Positions 5,681 through 5,738 of a DNA stretch of 5,738 bases are shown here, one piece after another; position 1 is the first letter of the stretch, and the number at the start of each line of letters is the position of its first letter. Made by a program: the position numbers and the translations under genes. Source of the DNA: Acidobacteriota bacterium (GTDB lineage Bacteria; Acidobacteriota; Terriglobia; Terriglobales; Acidobacteriaceae). The notes beneath the pieces are model-generated. The model was not told the DNA's origin, made no database searches, and saw nothing but the letters and a program-made list of their open reading frames with translations. Location of the stretch: the NCBI GenBank assembly GCA_021799405.1, contig JAJZAL010000308.1:1-5738 (forward strand). The letters are read 5' to 3'.

Positions 5681-5738
5681 ATGCCTAAGACTTGGGTTGA
5701 TGCCGCGCCACAGATTGGGGTTCGTACACGGCTGGCTG
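5681..5738 (+). CDS. Start of an unidentified gene, possibly a ModE-type regulator (5' part only)
   Basis: ATG 5681 opens a frame that runs to the end of the window, giving 19 residues: MPKTWVDAAPQIGVRTRLA. AGGA at 5671-5674, 6 nt upstream, is a fair ribosome binding site. The earlier ATG at 5668 is followed by a stop after six codons and is rejected. The short 'I-x-V-R-T-R-L' strand is similar to the N-terminus of ModE-like winged-helix molybdate regulators, which begin with such a strand before the helix-turn-helix and often adjoin mod genes. This is only a suggestion from 19 residues and context; another nif- or mod-linked gene is equally possible. Confidence 0.4.
   Translation, partial: MPKTWVDAAPQIGVRTRLA

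Noticed and set aside
1..5738. CRISPR arrays, tRNA/rRNA genes, insertion sequences
   Set aside because: I saw no regularly spaced direct repeats, no tRNA-like folds, and no transposase or terminal inverted repeats on either strand.

Overview
The window (5,738 bp, GC-rich) is a molybdenum-supply block of a nitrogen-fixation (nif) cluster from a Gram-negative-type (diderm) diazotroph. All recognised genes are on the + strand. The host is diderm because one product is an outer-membrane beta-barrel protein ending in Phe and the molybdate-binding protein is a lipoprotein. A phylum cannot be assigned from this sequence alone. fdxB and nifQ are most familiar from Proteobacteria, while the style of the mod region and the ModB-ModC fusion would also suit Acidobacteriota or a relative.

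Layout. Positions 1-204 hold the 3' end of nifX. It overlaps a NifX-associated DUF269 gene (197-667), followed closely by fdxB, a nif-specific 2[4Fe-4S] ferredoxin (680-982), and nifQ (995-1660). Gaps are 12 bp or less, so these four look like one operon. A 250-bp non-coding stretch with an AT-rich palindromic core (about 1756-1800) and a possible promoter follows. Next come an outer-membrane channel-like protein (1911-2799, with an apparent one-base frameshift in a T9 tract at the end of the first ten codons), modA (2826-3617) and a single gene fusing the ModB permease to the ModC ATPase (3617-5431). A second non-coding stretch (5432-5680) holds nested inverted repeats that look like a structured RNA. 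The window ends inside the first 19 codons of another gene (5681 onwards), possibly a ModE-type regulator.

How the genes work together. ModA captures molybdate in the periplasm and ModBC imports it. The barrel protein may be the outer-membrane entry point (inference). NifQ then carries Mo toward FeMo-cofactor assembly, NifX and the DUF269 protein belong to the cofactor-assembly stage, and FdxB supplies low-potential electrons.

Most notable points: the T9 frameshift that separates a good start and RBS from the rest of the barrel gene; a ModB-ModC fusion with a Cys-x2-Cys linker; an abrupt change of codon style in the middle of the ModB domain, suggesting a mosaic gene; and an uncharacterised structured element downstream of modBC.
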